Positions 38,486 to 48,499 of a stretch of DNA of 64,000 nucleotides are shown here, in pieces. Source of the stretch: Sutterella wadsworthensis 2_1_59BFAA (GTDB taxonomy: Bacteria > Pseudomonadota > Gammaproteobacteria > Burkholderiales > Burkholderiaceae_F); contig NZ_JH815517.1 in assembly GCF_000297775.1 (NCBI RefSeq), forward strand, positions 1 to 64,000, given 5' to 3'. The position numbers and the translations under genes were made by a program. Within the stretch, counting starts at the first letter, position 1. The number at the start of each line of letters is the position of its first letter. The notes under the pieces were generated by a model. That model ran no database searches. It worked only from the letters and a program-made list of their open reading frames with translations, and was not told the DNA's origin.

Positions 38486-40522
38486 TCATTGCTTGCGACG
38501 CAGGAAGCTGAAGATGCCGGGACGATCCTTCGTTTCGCCTGCTGCCTTCTCTTCCGTCGGCACGGCGGTTTCGGCTCCCGATCCTTCGGAGAGGGAAACG
38601 GATTCGACTGCTTCGGCGGAGGGAGCGGAAGAGGCTTGAAGCTCAATGGAGGCATCGGAGGGTGCTGCGGGCGCAACGCCTGTAGTCTCGGACTGAGGTA
38701 CGGAGACGGAAGCCTGTTCGGGAGCGGCGGTTTCATCCCTGTCCTTGTCTTCGGTGTTCTCGGTTCGTTCCTCCTCACGGGCCGTCGCCTCGGCGAGCTT
38801 CGTGTTGATGATGGTGCCGATGGGAGCGTTTTCGGCGAAGGCGGTGTTCACGTCGACGGAGATCTTTTCGGCGGCGCTTTCATAGCTGCTCACGAAGCGA
38901 ACGCCGTCGATGCCGGGCACGTCGGTCCAGATGCCGGGATCGGGAGCCACGATCGTGATGGGCGTGTCACCCTTGACAGCTCGGGCGGCTTCGGCGATGC
39001 GCAGCGAAGTGGTCGAGTTGTCGAGGATCATCAGCATGCCGGCGTTCTTGAGATGCGCAGCGACCATGGCCTGCGGATCGGCGGGGTTGCCGACGATGAC
39101 CGTGACGTCGAGCTTGTCGAGTTCGGTGGCGAGGTCATGATCCTGAACGATGGCGACGACGGCCGCGCCTGCCTTGTGAAGCTCGGTGGCGAGCGGCGGC
39201 AACAGGCGGCTCTTGCCCGTGATGACGATCTGGTTGTGAAGCTTTTCGGCGGGCGTTTCGTTGGAGACGCGTTCGAAGGGTGCTTCACGCAGCGCGGCGG
39301 CGCGCGCCCAGGCCCAACGGGAGGTCAGCTCTCTGCCGATGGCGGGGATGAAGCTGAAGACGACGGGGTTGAGTGCGATCGACAGAATGGCGGCGCCCAC
39401 GATCAGATTGACCGTGTAGTCGGTCGCCAGGCCGAGGCCCTTGGCCTGACCGACGAGAATGAACGAAAATTCGCCGATCTGTGCGAGTGAGGCGGCGACC
39501 GTGATGGCCGTGTGCAGCGGGTAGCGCAGCACGTAGACGAGGCCGAAGGCGGCGAGACCCTTGCCGAGCATGATGATGAGCAGCACGGTGAGGACGGAGA
39601 GCGGGGCCTCGATGATGATGTGCCAGTCAAAGAGCATGCCCACGCCGACGAAGAAGAGCACGGAGAAGGCGTCCTGGAGCGGGAGCGATTCGGTGGCCGC
39701 CCTGTGGGCGAATTTCGACTCGCGCATCACCATGCCTGCGAAGAAGGCGCCGAGGGCGAAGCTCACGTTGAAGATGGCGGAGGCGCCGTAGGCGATGCCA
39801 ACGGCTGCGGCAAGCACGAAGAGCGTGAAGAGCTCGCGGGAGCCCGTGCGGGCAACCTGAGCCATGATCCACGGGAGGACGCGGCGGCCGACGAGCATCA
39901 TCACGGCGATGAAGGCGATGACGTTGCCGATCGTGATGGCGATCTGGATCGCAATGTCCTTACCCGTAATGCCTGGCGCGGCGTCGGAGCCGAGAAGGCC
40001 GGCGAGCGGCGGCAGAAGCACGAGGATAAGCACGGTGGCGACGTCCTCGACGACGAGCCAGCCGACGGCGATCTGGCCGTCCATGCTCTGCAGGATTCCT
40101 CTCACTTCAAGCGCCTTGAGAAGCACGACCGTCGATGCACACGAGAGGCACATGCCGAGCACGAGTGCATCCCCCCAGTGCCAGTCCCAGATGAAGTGCG
40201 CGACGAGGCCGCCGAGCAGGGTGGCGATGAACATCTGCAGCACGGCCCCGGGCACGGCGATGCCCTTGACGTTCATCAGGTCTCGAACGGAGAAGTGGAG
40301 GCCGACGCCGAACATCAGCAGCATGACGCCGATTTCGGAGAGCTGCTGGGCAAGGGCCGCGTCGGCGAAGACGCCCGGCGTGTACTTGCCCGCAGCAATG
40401 CCTGCCAGAAGGTAGCCGACGAGCGGAGGTGCCTTGAAGAGGCGCTCGGCCAGAAAGCCGAAGACGAGCGCCAGACTGAAGGCGATGACGAGTGTTGAAA
40501 TGAGGGGAAGGGAGTGTTCCAT
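38486..40522 (-). CDS. Kef/YbaL-type cation:proton antiporter
   Basis: 678-residue inner-membrane CPA2 transporter close to YbaL/KefB. About 12 membrane segments fill residues 1-400, with LLMFGVGLHFSVRDLM, VGWLVVEDVATVLILVLLPPLAGLLG (the antiporter core aspartate) and FALGAFFAGMVMRESKFAHRA. Residues ~430-545 are a TrkA-N/RCK-like domain, but the usual GxGxxG nucleotide loop reads ITGKSRLLPPLA, so NAD(H) binding may be lost or altered. The last ~110 residues are a Glu/Ala/Ser/Thr-rich tail. The ion carried (K+ or Na+) is not certain. It stands alone with its own terminator. Confidence 0.85.
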   Translation of the reverse strand: MEHSLPLISTLVIAFSLALVFGFLAERLFKAPPLVGYLLAGIAAGKYTPGVFADAALAQQLSEIGVMLLMFGVGLHFSVRDLMNVKGIAVPGAVLQMFIATLLGGLVAHFIWDWHWGDALVLGMCLSCASTVVLLKALEVRGILQSMDGQIAVGWLVVEDVATVLILVLLPPLAGLLGSDAAPGITGKDIAIQIAITIGNVIAFIAVMMLVGRRVLPWIMAQVARTGSRELFTLFVLAAAVGIAYGASAIFNVSFALGAFFAGMVMRESKFAHRAATESLPLQDAFSVLFFVGVGMLFDWHIIIEAPLSVLTVLLIIMLGKGLAAFGLVYVLRYPLHTAITVAASLAQIGEFSFILVGQAKGLGLATDYTVNLIVGAAILSIALNPVVFSFIPAIGRELTSRWAWARAAALREAPFERVSNETPAEKLHNQIVITGKSRLLPPLATELHKAGAAVVAIVQDHDLATELDKLDVTVIVGNPADPQAMVAAHLKNAGMLMILDNSTTSLRIAEAARAVKGDTPITIVAPDPGIWTDVPGIDGVRFVSSYESAAEKISVDVNTAFAENAPIGTIINTKLAEATAREEERTENTEDKDRDETAAPEQASVSVPQSETTGVAPAAPSDASIELQASSAPSAEAVESVSLSEGSGAETAVPTEEKAAGETKDRPGIFSFLRRKQ

Positions 40523-40670
40523 AGGAGGCGTTGACGCGTGTACGGGTGGCGGGGCAGGAACGGGATATTCAAGCCGTGTGATTGTACTTTGAGCGCCGTT
40601 TCAATGGGGGTGAAAAAGCTGAAAAAACTTGTGCGGGATGCGTTTTCGGGAGGTGAAAGGTAAAAGGAAA

Positions 40671-40700
40671 GGGACTGGAATCCGTTTGGTTTCCAGTCCC
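40671..40700 (-). terminator. Terminator of ribF-ileS-lspA
   Basis: GGGACTGGAA / TTCCAGTCCC 10-bp stem; on the minus strand the tail is TTTCCTTTTA. Located 31 bases after lspA. Confidence 0.87.
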
Positions 40701-40730
40701 TCATTGAGGAGCGGTGATGCCCGAAATGAC

Positions 40731-41225
40731 TTATCTGCGTCCGCTTCTCAGTTCGTCGATGATCAGGAAGAAGGCGCCGCCGCAGATGGCGACGTCCGCG
40801 ACGTTGAAGGCGGGCCAGTGCCAGCCCTGCCAGTAGAAGTCGAGAAAGTCGACGACGTAGCCGTAGACGGTGCGGTCGATCATGTTCCCGAGCGCACCTG
40901 CCGCGATGAGCGTGAGCGAGAGGCTCAGCAGCTTGCGGTGGCTGTTGCGCACGAGAAGCACGATCATCGCGACGATGACGGCGGCGGCGAGGGCCGCGAA
41001 CGCCCAGCGCTGCCAGCCGCCCGCATCGGCCAGGAACGAAAAGGCCGCGCCCGTGTTGTGCGCCAGGACCAGATTGAATCCCGTGCACACGGGCAGGACC
41101 TCGCCGAGCGAGAAGTTCTGCTCGAACCAGATCTTCGTCGCCTGATCAATGCCGAGGACGAAGAGTCCGAGGCAGAGCCAGGCGGCGAACTTCGCGGGGG
41201 TCGGGCGGGCGGAGGCGTCCGTCAT
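40731..41225 (-). CDS. lspA: Lipoprotein signal peptidase
   Basis: 164-residue inner-membrane aspartyl protease that cleaves signal peptides of lipoproteins, with four membrane segments. The two catalytic aspartates are in GALGNMIDRTVYG and FNVADVAICGG. GAGGAA lies six bases before the ATG at 41225. An in-frame ATG at 41249 overlaps the ileS stop (ATGA) and is an alternative that adds eight residues. It shares the ribF-ileS-lspA unit. Confidence 0.94.
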   Translation of the reverse strand: MTDASARPTPAKFAAWLCLGLFVLGIDQATKIWFEQNFSLGEVLPVCTGFNLVLAHNTGAAFSFLADAGGWQRWAFAALAAAVIVAMIVLLVRNSHRKLLSLSLTLIAAGALGNMIDRTVYGYVVDFLDFYWQGWHWPAFNVADVAICGGAFFLIIDELRSGRR

Positions 41226-41248
41226 GAGGGCTTCCTCAGGCCGCCGCA

Positions 41249-44116
41249 TCAGGCGAAGAGGCGCTTTTCACCGGCGCCGAAGAGGTTGGATGCGCAGCGC
41301 GGGCAGAGCGTCGGATGCTCGGCATCGCTGCCGATGCCGGCGACGTAGTGCCAGCAGCGCTCGCACTTGCCTTCCTTCGAAGCGGAGACGGCGAAGTGCG
41401 TCTCCTCGTCGGCGGACTTCACGAGTTCGACGGCGGAGACGATCATCACGAAGCGGAGCTCGTCGCCGAGGGACGCCAGAGCGTCGTAGACGGCGGGAGC
41501 GGCCTCGATGCGGACGACGGCCTGAAGCGAGGAGCCGATCTGGCCTTCGCCGCGGAGCTCTTCGATCTTCTTCTGAAGGTCGGCGCGTACCGTGCGGACG
41601 GCGTCCCACTTGGCGAGGAGGGCCTCGGCGCCGGCCACTTCGGGCAGCGGTTCGAAGCGTTCCGTGAAGATCGTTTCGCTTTCGTTGGGCGAGAAGACCT
41701 TGAAGGCCTCCTCGGCCGTGAAGGAGAGGACCGGAGCCATCAGGCGCAGGAGCGTCTTCGTGATGTACCAGAGGGCCGTCTGAGCGGAGCGGCGGGCCTC
41801 GGAGCCGGGAGCCGTCGTGTAGAGACGGTCCTTGAGCACGTCGAGGTAGAAGCTGCCGAGGTCGGCGGACGCGAACGTCTGGAGCATCGAGACGACGTTG
41901 TGGAAGCGGAATTCGCCGTACTCGGCGAGGACTTCCTTCTGGAACCTTTCTGTATAGGCGAGGGCCCAGCGGTCGAGCTCGAGCAGGTTCTCGACAGGCA
42001 CGAGATCCTTCGAAGCATCGAAGTCGGACGTGTTGGCGAGCAGGAAGCGCAGCGTGTTGCGCACGCGGCGGTAGCTTTCGACGACGCGCTTGAGAATCGT
42101 CTGGCCGAGGCGGAGCTCGCCCGAGTAGTCGGTGGAGGCGACCCAGAGACGGAGGATTTCAGCGCCGAACTTCTCGCTGACTTCCTGCGGACGAACGACG
42201 TTGCCCTTGGACTTGGACATCTTCTCGCCCTTTTCGTCCACGACGAAGCCGTGGGTGAGAAGCATCTTGTACGGCGCGCGGCCGTCGATCATCGTGCCCG
42301 TGAGGAGCGAGGAGTGGAACCAGCCGCGGTGCTGGTCGGAGCCCTCCAGGTAGAGGTCGGCCGGCCAGGCGAGTTCGTCGGCATGGCTGCCGCGCATCAC
42401 GGTGTAGTGCGTGACGCCGGAGTCGAACCACACGTCGAGAATGTCGGTGGAGCGGACGTAGTCGGCGGCCTCGTCGGCAGTGAGGAAGTCCTCGGGTTTG
42501 GCGGTGGCCCAGGATTCGATGCCCTTTTCCTCGACCATCTTCGCGACCTCTTCCATGATCTCAAGGGTGCGCGGGTGCAGCTCGCCCGTTTCCTTGTGCA
42601 TGAAGAAGGGGAGCGGAACGCCCCAGTTGCGCTGACGGGAGATGCACCAGTCGGGACGGTTCTCGATCATCGCGTAGAGGCGGTTGATGCCCCAGGTCGG
42701 GAAGAACTTCGTGGCCTTGACGCATTCGAGGGCGGCATCGCGAAGGGATCTTTCGCTCGCCTCTGTGTCGAGCACGCCGCGCGTGTCGGCGTTCGGAGCG
42801 TCCATGCGGACGAACCACTGGTTCGTGGCGCGGTAGACGAGCGGGGTCTTGTGGCGCCAGCAGTGCATGTAGCTGTGCACGATCGAGCCGTGGGAGAGCA
42901 GGTTGCCTGCAACGGCGATCGTCTCGCAGATCTTGTCGGCCGCAGCCCAGATGTTGAGGCCGCCGAAGAGCGGAAGCGACTCGGAGTAGGTGCCGTCGCC
43001 CATCACGGGGGTGAGGACCTGGTCGTTCGTCATGCCGTGCTTCTTGCAGGAGATGAAGTCGTCCACGCCGTAGGCGGGAGCGGAGTGCACGATGCCCGTA
43101 CCGGCCGTCGCGTCGACGTAGTCGGCGAGATAGACGGGCGAGAAGCGGCGGAAGCCCTCGTGGACGTGCCAGAGAGGATGACGGAAGCGCACAAGCTCGA
43201 ACTTGTCGCCCATGGCGGTAGCGATCTTCTCGCCCTTCATGCCGTAGCGCTCAAGCGCGGCTTCGGCGAGGCCCGTGCCGAGGATGAGAAGGCGGTCGCC
43301 CACGTCGTAGAGCCCGTATTCGAGCTCGGGGTTCATGTTCAGGGCCTGGTTGGCGGGAATCGTCCAGGGCGTCGTCGTCCAGATGACGTTGAAGCAGGGC
43401 TTTTCAAGGCTGCGGCCGAAGATTTCCTCGACGCGTGCGCGGTCCTCGTCGGCGAGCTCGAAGGCGACGTCGATCGTGTGGCTCTTCTTGTCCTTGTACT
43501 CGACTTCGGCTTCGGCCAGGGCGGACTGGCAGTCGAAGCACCAGTTCACGGGCTTGAGGCCGCGGTAGACATAGCCCTTTTTCACGACGGCGGCAAGGGC
43601 GCGGATTTCCTCGGCCTCGTTCTTGAACTTCATCGTGCGGTAGGGGTTGTCCCAGTCGCCGAGAACGCCGAGGCGCTTGAAGTCGGCGAGCTGGAGCTTG
43701 CTCTGCTCGAGGGCGTAGGCACGGGCAAGGCTCTGCATCTTGTCGACGGGGAGGTTCTTGCCGTGCATCTTCTCGATCTGCACTTCGATCGGCATGCCGT
43801 GGCAGTCCCAGCCCGGAACGTACGGGGCCTGGAAGCCCTCAAGGGTCTTTTCCTTGAGGATCATGTCCTTGAGGATCTTGTTGACGGCGTGACCGACGTG
43901 GATGTTGCCGTTGGCGTAGGGAGGACCGTCATGAAGGATGAACTTCTTGGCGTCGCGGCGGGCGTCGATGATGCGTTCGTAGATGTGCTTTTCATCCCAC
44001 TCCCTGATCCATTCCGGTTCGCGCTTGGGCAGGTTGCCGCGCATCGGGAACGGCGTGTCGGGAAGGTTGAGCGGGTATTTCTTGGTGTCGGCGGCCGATC
44101 CGGCTTCTTTTGCCAT
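41249..44116 (-). CDS. ileS: Isoleucine--tRNA ligase
   Basis: 955-residue class I synthetase. The HIGH-type motif is [14 protein letters not shown] near residue 63, the KMSKS motif [10 protein letters not shown] near 627, and the editing (CP1) domain lies between (about 200-410; [14 protein letters not shown], then [15 protein letters not shown]). A C-terminal zinc finger [10 protein letters not shown] ... [10 protein letters not shown] binds the metal. The protein form (with a C-terminal zinc finger) is the common bacterial IleRS1. It is 40 bases downstream of ribF. Confidence 0.97.
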   Translation of the reverse strand: MAKEAGSAADTKKYPLNLPDTPFPMRGNLPKREPEWIREWDEKHIYERIIDARRDAKKFILHDGPPYANGNIHVGHAVNKILKDMILKEKTLEGFQAPYVPGWDCHGMPIEVQIEKMHGKNLPVDKMQSLARAYALEQSKLQLADFKRLGVLGDWDNPYRTMKFKNEAEEIRALAAVVKKGYVYRGLKPVNWCFDCQSALAEAEVEYKDKKSHTIDVAFELADEDRARVEEIFGRSLEKPCFNVIWTTTPWTIPANQALNMNPELEYGLYDVGDRLLILGTGLAEAALERYGMKGEKIATAMGDKFELVRFRHPLWHVHEGFRRFSPVYLADYVDATAGTGIVHSAPAYGVDDFISCKKHGMTNDQVLTPVMGDGTYSESLPLFGGLNIWAAADKICETIAVAGNLLSHGSIVHSYMHCWRHKTPLVYRATNQWFVRMDAPNADTRGVLDTEASERSLRDAALECVKATKFFPTWGINRLYAMIENRPDWCISRQRNWGVPLPFFMHKETGELHPRTLEIMEEVAKMVEEKGIESWATAKPEDFLTADEAADYVRSTDILDVWFDSGVTHYTVMRGSHADELAWPADLYLEGSDQHRGWFHSSLLTGTMIDGRAPYKMLLTHGFVVDEKGEKMSKSKGNVVRPQEVSEKFGAEILRLWVASTDYSGELRLGQTILKRVVESYRRVRNTLRFLLANTSDFDASKDLVPVENLLELDRWALAYTERFQKEVLAEYGEFRFHNVVSMLQTFASADLGSFYLDVLKDRLYTTAPGSEARRSAQTALWYITKTLLRLMAPVLSFTAEEAFKVFSPNESETIFTERFEPLPEVAGAEALLAKWDAVRTVRADLQKKIEELRGEGQIGSSLQAVVRIEAAPAVYDALASLGDELRFVMIVSAVELVKSADEETHFAVSASKEGKCERCWHYVAGIGSDAEHPTLCPRCASNLFGAGEKRLFA

Positions 44117-44156
44117 GGTCAGTACTCCTGGCCCCCTCGGGCTCTTCAGGTAAAGG

Positions 44157-45137
44157 TTAAGGATTCATGCCTTGAAGGGGGACGTCTGCCTGAGGACGGA
44201 CGCACCCGAGAATCCGACGGGCATGATCGGCGTCGGACTCGATGGCGGCCTTGAGCTCGTCAAGACCGGAAAACTTCTTCTCTCCCCTCAGGCGCTCGAC
44301 GAACTCGACCTTGACGATGCGGCCGTAGGCGCTGCCGCTCCAGTCAAAGACGTGCGTCTCGAGAAGCCAGCGCCCGTCGGTTGCGACCGTGGGCTTGACG
44401 CCGATCGAGGCGACGCCGTTCTGAACGGCCTGTCCGAGTCCGTGGATGCGGACGGCGAAGACGCCCGTGACGGCGGGACGGGAGTGGCTGCCCGGCGGAA
44501 TCGGCGCCATGTTGAGCGTGGGGAAGCCCAGCGTGCGGCCGAGCGCGGCGCCGTGGATGACGCGGCCCGTCATGCTGTAGGGACGACCGAGCATCAGGGC
44601 GGCCTCGTAGAGGTCGCCTACGGCGAGGGCCTCGCGGATGCGCGAGGAGCTCACGCGGGCCTCCTTGTGATAGAAGGTCGGGGAGACGTAGAGCTCGTAG
44701 GGCAGTGTGCGGGAGAGCTCTTCAAGAAGCTCGACGCTGCCCGCGCGGTCGCCGCCGAAGCGGAAATCCTTGCCGACGCTCATCCAGCAGGCGTCGAGTC
44801 CCTTGAGAAGGACGTCGCGCACGAACGTCTCGGCCGGCATGCAGGCCAGACGCGAGTTGAATGGCAGTATGTAGATGCGCTCGATGCCGGTTCCAAGGAT
44901 GGCGTTCACCTTGTCGTAGAGCGTGGAGATGCGCGCGACTTCGCCGCCGCGGCCGAAGAAGTCCTTCGGATGGGGCTCGAAGGTGACGACGGAGGGAACG
45001 AGTCCGCGCGCTTGCGCGGCTTCCTTCACGTATTCGAGAAGCGCCTGATGACCGAGGTGGACGCCGTCGAAGTTGCCGATGGCGACCGCCGACGGACGGC
45101 GCTGGAGCGGAGAAGGCAGACCGCGGAAAACGTGCAT
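44157..45137 (-). CDS. ribF: Bifunctional riboflavin kinase / FAD synthetase
   Basis: 326-residue RibF that makes FMN and FAD from riboflavin. N-terminal adenylyltransferase: [21 protein letters not shown] near residues 17-37, [11 protein letters not shown], and [26 protein letters not shown] near 160-185. C-terminal kinase: [24 protein letters not shown] and [11 protein letters not shown]...LETHVFDW. It leads the minus-strand unit and lies divergent to purN with 105 bases between them; a TATAAT box on the minus strand (45181-45176) is a likely part of its promoter. Confidence 0.95.
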   Translation of the reverse strand: MHVFRGLPSPLQRRPSAVAIGNFDGVHLGHQALLEYVKEAAQARGLVPSVVTFEPHPKDFFGRGGEVARISTLYDKVNAILGTGIERIYILPFNSRLACMPAETFVRDVLLKGLDACWMSVGKDFRFGGDRAGSVELLEELSRTLPYELYVSPTFYHKEARVSSSRIREALAVGDLYEAALMLGRPYSMTGRVIHGAALGRTLGFPTLNMAPIPPGSHSRPAVTGVFAVRIHGLGQAVQNGVASIGVKPTVATDGRWLLETHVFDWSGSAYGRIVKVEFVERLRGEKKFSGLDELKAAIESDADHARRILGCVRPQADVPLQGMNP

Positions 45138-45242
45138 GACTTGAACGGCCTTTTGCTAGATTGGGGAAAGTTCCGATTATACGGAAAATTTCTTCTGCCC
45201 CGCCCGAAGCGTGCACGGTCTTTGGTTTAGAATGACGCCACT

Positions 45243-45893
45243 ATGCAGAACATCGTAATTCTTATCTCCGGCCGCGGCAGCAACTTCGAGGCGATCCTTC
45301 GAACGAGCCGCGAGGAAAACTGGGAGTCCGCCTGCAATGCACGCATTGCGGCGGTGATCTCCAACCGCCCTCAGGCGGCTGGTCTTGACATCGCGCGCGC
45401 TGCGGGCATCGAGGCCGTGGCCATGGACCACAAGGCCTACGACTCCCGCGAGGCATTCGAGGCCGAACTCGCCGACATCATCAGCCGCTATGATCCGGCC
45501 GTGATCGTTCTGGCGGGCTTCATGCGCGTTCTGACGGAGGGCTTTGTCTCCAGGTTCGAGGGGAAGATCCTCAACATCCATCCCGCCCTGCTGCCGCTTT
45601 TCCCCGGCCTCAATACGCACCAGCGCGCCATCGATGCGGGTTGCCGCGTGCACGGCTCGACCGTTCACTTCGTGACGGCCGTGCTTGACGGCGGTTCGAT
45701 CATCGGCCAGGCCGTCGTGCCCGTTCTGCCGTCCGACGATGCCGATGCGCTTGCGCACCGCGGCCTCGTCTACGAGCACCAGCTGTATCCGAAGTGCGTC
45801 CGCGCCATTCTCGAAGGCCGCGTCCGCTGTGAGGACGGCCGCACCGTCTGCAACGACGAGACCGCCCGCTCGCTCACGATCTTCGGCTGCTGA
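45243..45893 (+). CDS. purN: Phosphoribosylglycinamide formyltransferase
   Basis: 216-residue PurN, which moves a formyl group from 10-formyl-THF to GAR in purine synthesis. Marks: VILISGRGSNFEAIL start, VISNRPQAAGL, VLAGFMRVL, the NIHPALLPLFPG catalytic His region near residues 110-121, and DGGSIIGQAVV with the catalytic Asp. It uses a divergent promoter region shared with ribF; TAGAAT at 45228-45233 is a candidate -10. purN followed by an RsmB-like gene is a common Burkholderiales order. Confidence 0.95.
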   Translation: MQNIVILISGRGSNFEAILRTSREENWESACNARIAAVISNRPQAAGLDIARAAGIEAVAMDHKAYDSREAFEAELADIISRYDPAVIVLAGFMRVLTEGFVSRFEGKILNIHPALLPLFPGLNTHQRAIDAGCRVHGSTVHFVTAVLDGGSIIGQAVVPVLPSDDADALAHRGLVYEHQLYPKCVRAILEGRVRCEDGRTVCNDETARSLTIFGC

Positions 45894-45946
45894 CCGTTTT
45901 TTGACAACACCGCGCCGGCGGACGGTCCGTTCGCCGGCCTCATGGA

Positions 45947-45987
45947 GGAAGCGCAGGCCCCGCAGGGGTTCGGGTCGCTTCCTTTTT
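45947..45987 (+). terminator. Terminator of purN
   Basis: GGAAGCG / CGCTTCC outer stem with an inner GC-rich hairpin, followed by TTTTT. Confidence 0.75.
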
Positions 45988-46010
45988 GCTTTAACTACCG
46001 CTGAATACAT

Positions 46011-47483
46011 ATGGCTGAAACCAAGTTCCCGAAGCGTCGCGCGTTTGCGATGCAGAAGCCCCGCAAGACCGAGCGCACTGAGTCGCCCCGCCGCACGGAG
46101 CGCCAGCGCGCCGCCGACAAGCGCCGCCGCGAGGAGGCCCGCGCCATGGGCGGCTACGCGAAGGGCCCGAAGACGCCCGAAAAGCGCATGACTGCGCTCC
46201 AGCCGGGCCAAGTCCGCATCACGGGCCTGATCGTCGACGAGCTCACCCGAGCGCTCGGCGTCATCCTGAAGCTTGACGGTCCCGCCGACGTGCTGATGAA
46301 GCTCTTCTTCCGCAGCAACCCGCGTCTGGGCATGCGCGACCGCGGCATTATCGCCGAGGGCATCTACTATGCGCTTCGCCATCTCGGCACGCTCTCCTGG
46401 GCTATGCATCCCGTGCCTCCCGCCCGTGCGCCCCGCCTTGTCGCTCTCGCGACGCTTGCACGGCAGCACGGCATCGAGTCCCTCCCGCCCGCTTCCATCG
46501 GCCGCGAGGAAGGCCCCCTCAAGAACGTGCTCGCCGCAGACTTCTCGAAGGCGCCCCCCCACATTCAGGCCGAACTGCCCGAGTGGATCTACAGCCTCCT
46601 CGAAGCCCAGTACGACGACACGAAGGAGCTCTATGCCTCGATGCTCGAGGGCGCTCCGCTCGATCTGCGCGTCAATCTCCTGAAGGCCAGCCGTGAGGAG
46701 GTTCTTCAGGAGCTCGCCGCCAACGGCGTCGAGGCCTATCCGACGCCCTTCAGCCCCGACGGCGTTCGTCTGCCGACGAAGCCCGGCCTCACCCAGTGGC
46801 CGATCTACAAGGAAGGCAAGGTGGACGTTCAGGACGAGGGTTCCCAGCTCATCGCCCGCCTGCTCACCCCGCGCCGCCGTGAAATGATCTGCGACTTTTG
46901 CGCGGGTGCGGGCGGCAAGACGCTCGCCATCGGCGCCCTGATGCGCTCGACGGGCAGCCTCTATGCCTTTGACGTCAACGAAAAGCGCCTTGCGGGCCTT
47001 ACGCCCCGCATGCGCAGAGCGGGTCTCTCCAACGTGCATCCGATCGCGATCCGCAGCGAGCGAGACGAACGCATCCGCCGCCTGCAGGGCAAGTTTGACC
47101 GAGTGCTCATCGACGCGCCGTGCACGGGCACCGGCACCTTCCGTCGAAACCCCGACCTGAAGTGGCGTCTCGCCCCGTCCGAACTTGATCGCATCAACAA
47201 GATCCAGAAGGATGTGCTCGAGCACGCCTCGCGTCTCGTGAAGAAGGGCGGCCGCATGGTCTACGCCACTTGCTCGATGCTCAGACGCGAAAACCAGGAG
47301 GTCGTCGAGGCCTTCCTCGAAGCGCATCCCGAATGGCATCTCGTGCCCGCGGCCGACGTATTCGCGCAGCAGGGCATTCAGTTCGACGCCTCCCAGTGGG
47401 AGCGCTTCGGCAGCTACTTCCAGATGCTCCCGCATGTCAACAGCACCGACGGCTTCTTCGCCGCCGTACTCCAGCGTGACTGA
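46011..47483 (+). CDS. RsmB/NOP-family RNA (cytosine-C5) methyltransferase
   Basis: 490-residue SAM-dependent RNA m5C methyltransferase. The first ~60 residues are basic and disordered. The catalytic domain includes VDVQDEGSQLIARLL, a motif I CDFCAGAGGKTLAIGA near residue 300, DAPCTGTGTFRRNPDLKW near 370 with the PC catalytic loop, and the YATCSMLRRENQEVVEAFL second catalytic cysteine near 420. The substrate site (16S rRNA C967 for RsmB proper) is inferred from family and is not certain, so no symbol is given. It has its own terminator. Confidence 0.88.
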   Translation: MAETKFPKRRAFAMQKPRKTERTESPRRTERQRAADKRRREEARAMGGYAKGPKTPEKRMTALQPGQVRITGLIVDELTRALGVILKLDGPADVLMKLFFRSNPRLGMRDRGIIAEGIYYALRHLGTLSWAMHPVPPARAPRLVALATLARQHGIESLPPASIGREEGPLKNVLAADFSKAPPHIQAELPEWIYSLLEAQYDDTKELYASMLEGAPLDLRVNLLKASREEVLQELAANGVEAYPTPFSPDGVRLPTKPGLTQWPIYKEGKVDVQDEGSQLIARLLTPRRREMICDFCAGAGGKTLAIGALMRSTGSLYAFDVNEKRLAGLTPRMRRAGLSNVHPIAIRSERDERIRRLQGKFDRVLIDAPCTGTGTFRRNPDLKWRLAPSELDRINKIQKDVLEHASRLVKKGGRMVYATCSMLRRENQEVVEAFLEAHPEWHLVPAADVFAQQGIQFDASQWERFGSYFQMLPHVNSTDGFFAAVLQRD

Positions 47484-47515
47484 CGCGAACTGACGGACCG
47501 CCCGTAACGGTTTGC

Positions 47516-47553
47516 ACGCCGCCTCTCCTTTCGGAAGGCGGCGTTTGTTTTGC
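47516..47553 (+). terminator. Terminator of the RsmB-like gene
   Basis: ACGCCGCCT / AGGCGGCGT stem followed by TTGTTTTG. Confidence 0.85.
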
Positions 47554-47576
47554 GCGCCGCTACCCTAAAAATGACG

Positions 47577-47609
47577 CTGCCCCAGACTTCTCCTGAAGTC
47601 GGGGGCAGC
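47577..47609. terminator. Extra hairpin between convergent genes
   Basis: GCTGCCCCAGACTTC-TCCT-GAAGTCGGGGGCAGC, a nearly perfect 15-bp stem. On the minus strand it is followed by GTCATTTTTAGG, so it may back up the rpmG terminator. Confidence 0.5.
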
Positions 47610-47640
47610 GGTCGGAGACTTTTCCTGTCCTCGGACAAGC

Positions 47641-47675
47641 AAAAAGCCCGGCCGATATGAATTGCCGAGCTTTTT
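47641..47675 (-). terminator. Terminator of rpmB-rpmG
   Basis: AAAAAGCCCGGC / GCCGAGCTTTTT stem with one mismatch, 20 bases after rpmG. Confidence 0.75.
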
Positions 47676-47695
47676 CGCCGAATCGAATGCTCAGA

Positions 47696-47863
47696 TTACT
47701 TGAGCTTCGTTTCCTTGTAGATCACATGCTTGCGAGCCACCGGGTCGAACTTGGAGATTTCCATCTTGCCGGAAGAGGTCTTCTTGTTCTTCGTGGTGGT
47801 GTAAAAATGACCGGTACCGGCCGTGGATTCAAGCTTGATCTTTTCGCGAGCGCCTTTCGCCAT
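47696..47863 (-). CDS. rpmG: 50S ribosomal protein L33
   Basis: 55 residues: [20 protein letters not shown] at the start, [15 protein letters not shown] in the middle and [11 protein letters not shown] at the end. This is the cysteine-free type of L33. AAGGGAG lies seven bases before the ATG. It follows rpmB by 16 bases, the standard rpmB-rpmG pair. Confidence 0.96.
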   Translation of the reverse strand: MAKGAREKIKLESTAGTGHFYTTTKNKKTSSGKMEISKFDPVARKHVIYKETKLK

Positions 47864-47879
47864 GGTGAAACTCCCTTAA

Positions 47880-48113
47880 TTAGATTTCGCCGCGGGCGCG
47901 GAGGTCCGCCAGAACCGCATCAATACCAATCTTATCAACCGTACGAAGGCCAGCCGTCGTCAAACGCAGACGAACCCAACGGTTTTCGCTTTCAACCCAG
48001 AAACGGCGGTACTGCAGATTGGGCATAAAACGACGCTTGGTCTTGTTGTTCGCGTGCGAGACGTGATGGCCGACCATCGGCGCCTTACCGGTGACTTGAC
48101 ACACTCGTGCCAT
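47880..48113 (-). CDS. rpmB: 50S ribosomal protein L28
   Basis: 77-residue L28: [32 protein letters not shown] is the usual start region, and the [17 protein letters not shown] part follows. It is the first gene of the pair with rpmG. A minus-strand -10 TATAAT (48199-48194) with a weak TGGCAT -35 upstream is a plausible promoter. Confidence 0.97.
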   Translation of the reverse strand: MARVCQVTGKAPMVGHHVSHANNKTKRRFMPNLQYRRFWVESENRWVRLRLTTAGLRTVDKIGIDAVLADLRARGEI

Positions 48114-48499
48114 CTCTAACTCCAGTGAAATGAAAATAAAACATCTCGCAGGCCGGTCCCTCTCGGGCAGCCACGCGAGCGCATAAAAGAGAAATTATAC
48201 GCCTCCTCATGTTCGCATGCCACCTGTCTCTGCAGTGCATGACACCGCATGGCAGGCTGACGCCCCACTGTGTCAGTACAGGGAGTCGGCAGTGCGCAGA
48301 TTTGAGCGTGGAGCGCATTCTACCCGTTTTTTTTGATGCGTGTGCGGATTTTCCCAAAAAACTTTAGACTTAATGGAAAATTTTTCGTCCGCACGCGTGC
48401 CTGCGACCTCTTAGGAGGGACTGCGGCAGGCATATGCGCTCCGTCAGGCAGCGTCTGCGGCCTCCGACAAGCAAAGTCAGTCACGAGGAAATGACAGTC
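48114..48499. promoter_or_regulatory. Divergent promoter region of rpmB and ispH
   Basis: 386 bases without a gene. It has the TATAAT element for rpmB on the minus strand at 48194-48199. An A/T-rich stretch at 48345-48388 (AAAAAACTTTAGACTTAATGG) lies upstream of ispH but no clear sigma-70 pair was found there. Confidence 0.45.

Noticed and set aside
41315-44254. A 979-codon plus-strand frame
   Set aside because: Shadow of ileS, which has all class I synthetase motifs on the other strand.
45177-47435. A 752-codon minus-strand frame
   Set aside because: Shadow of purN and the RsmB-like gene.
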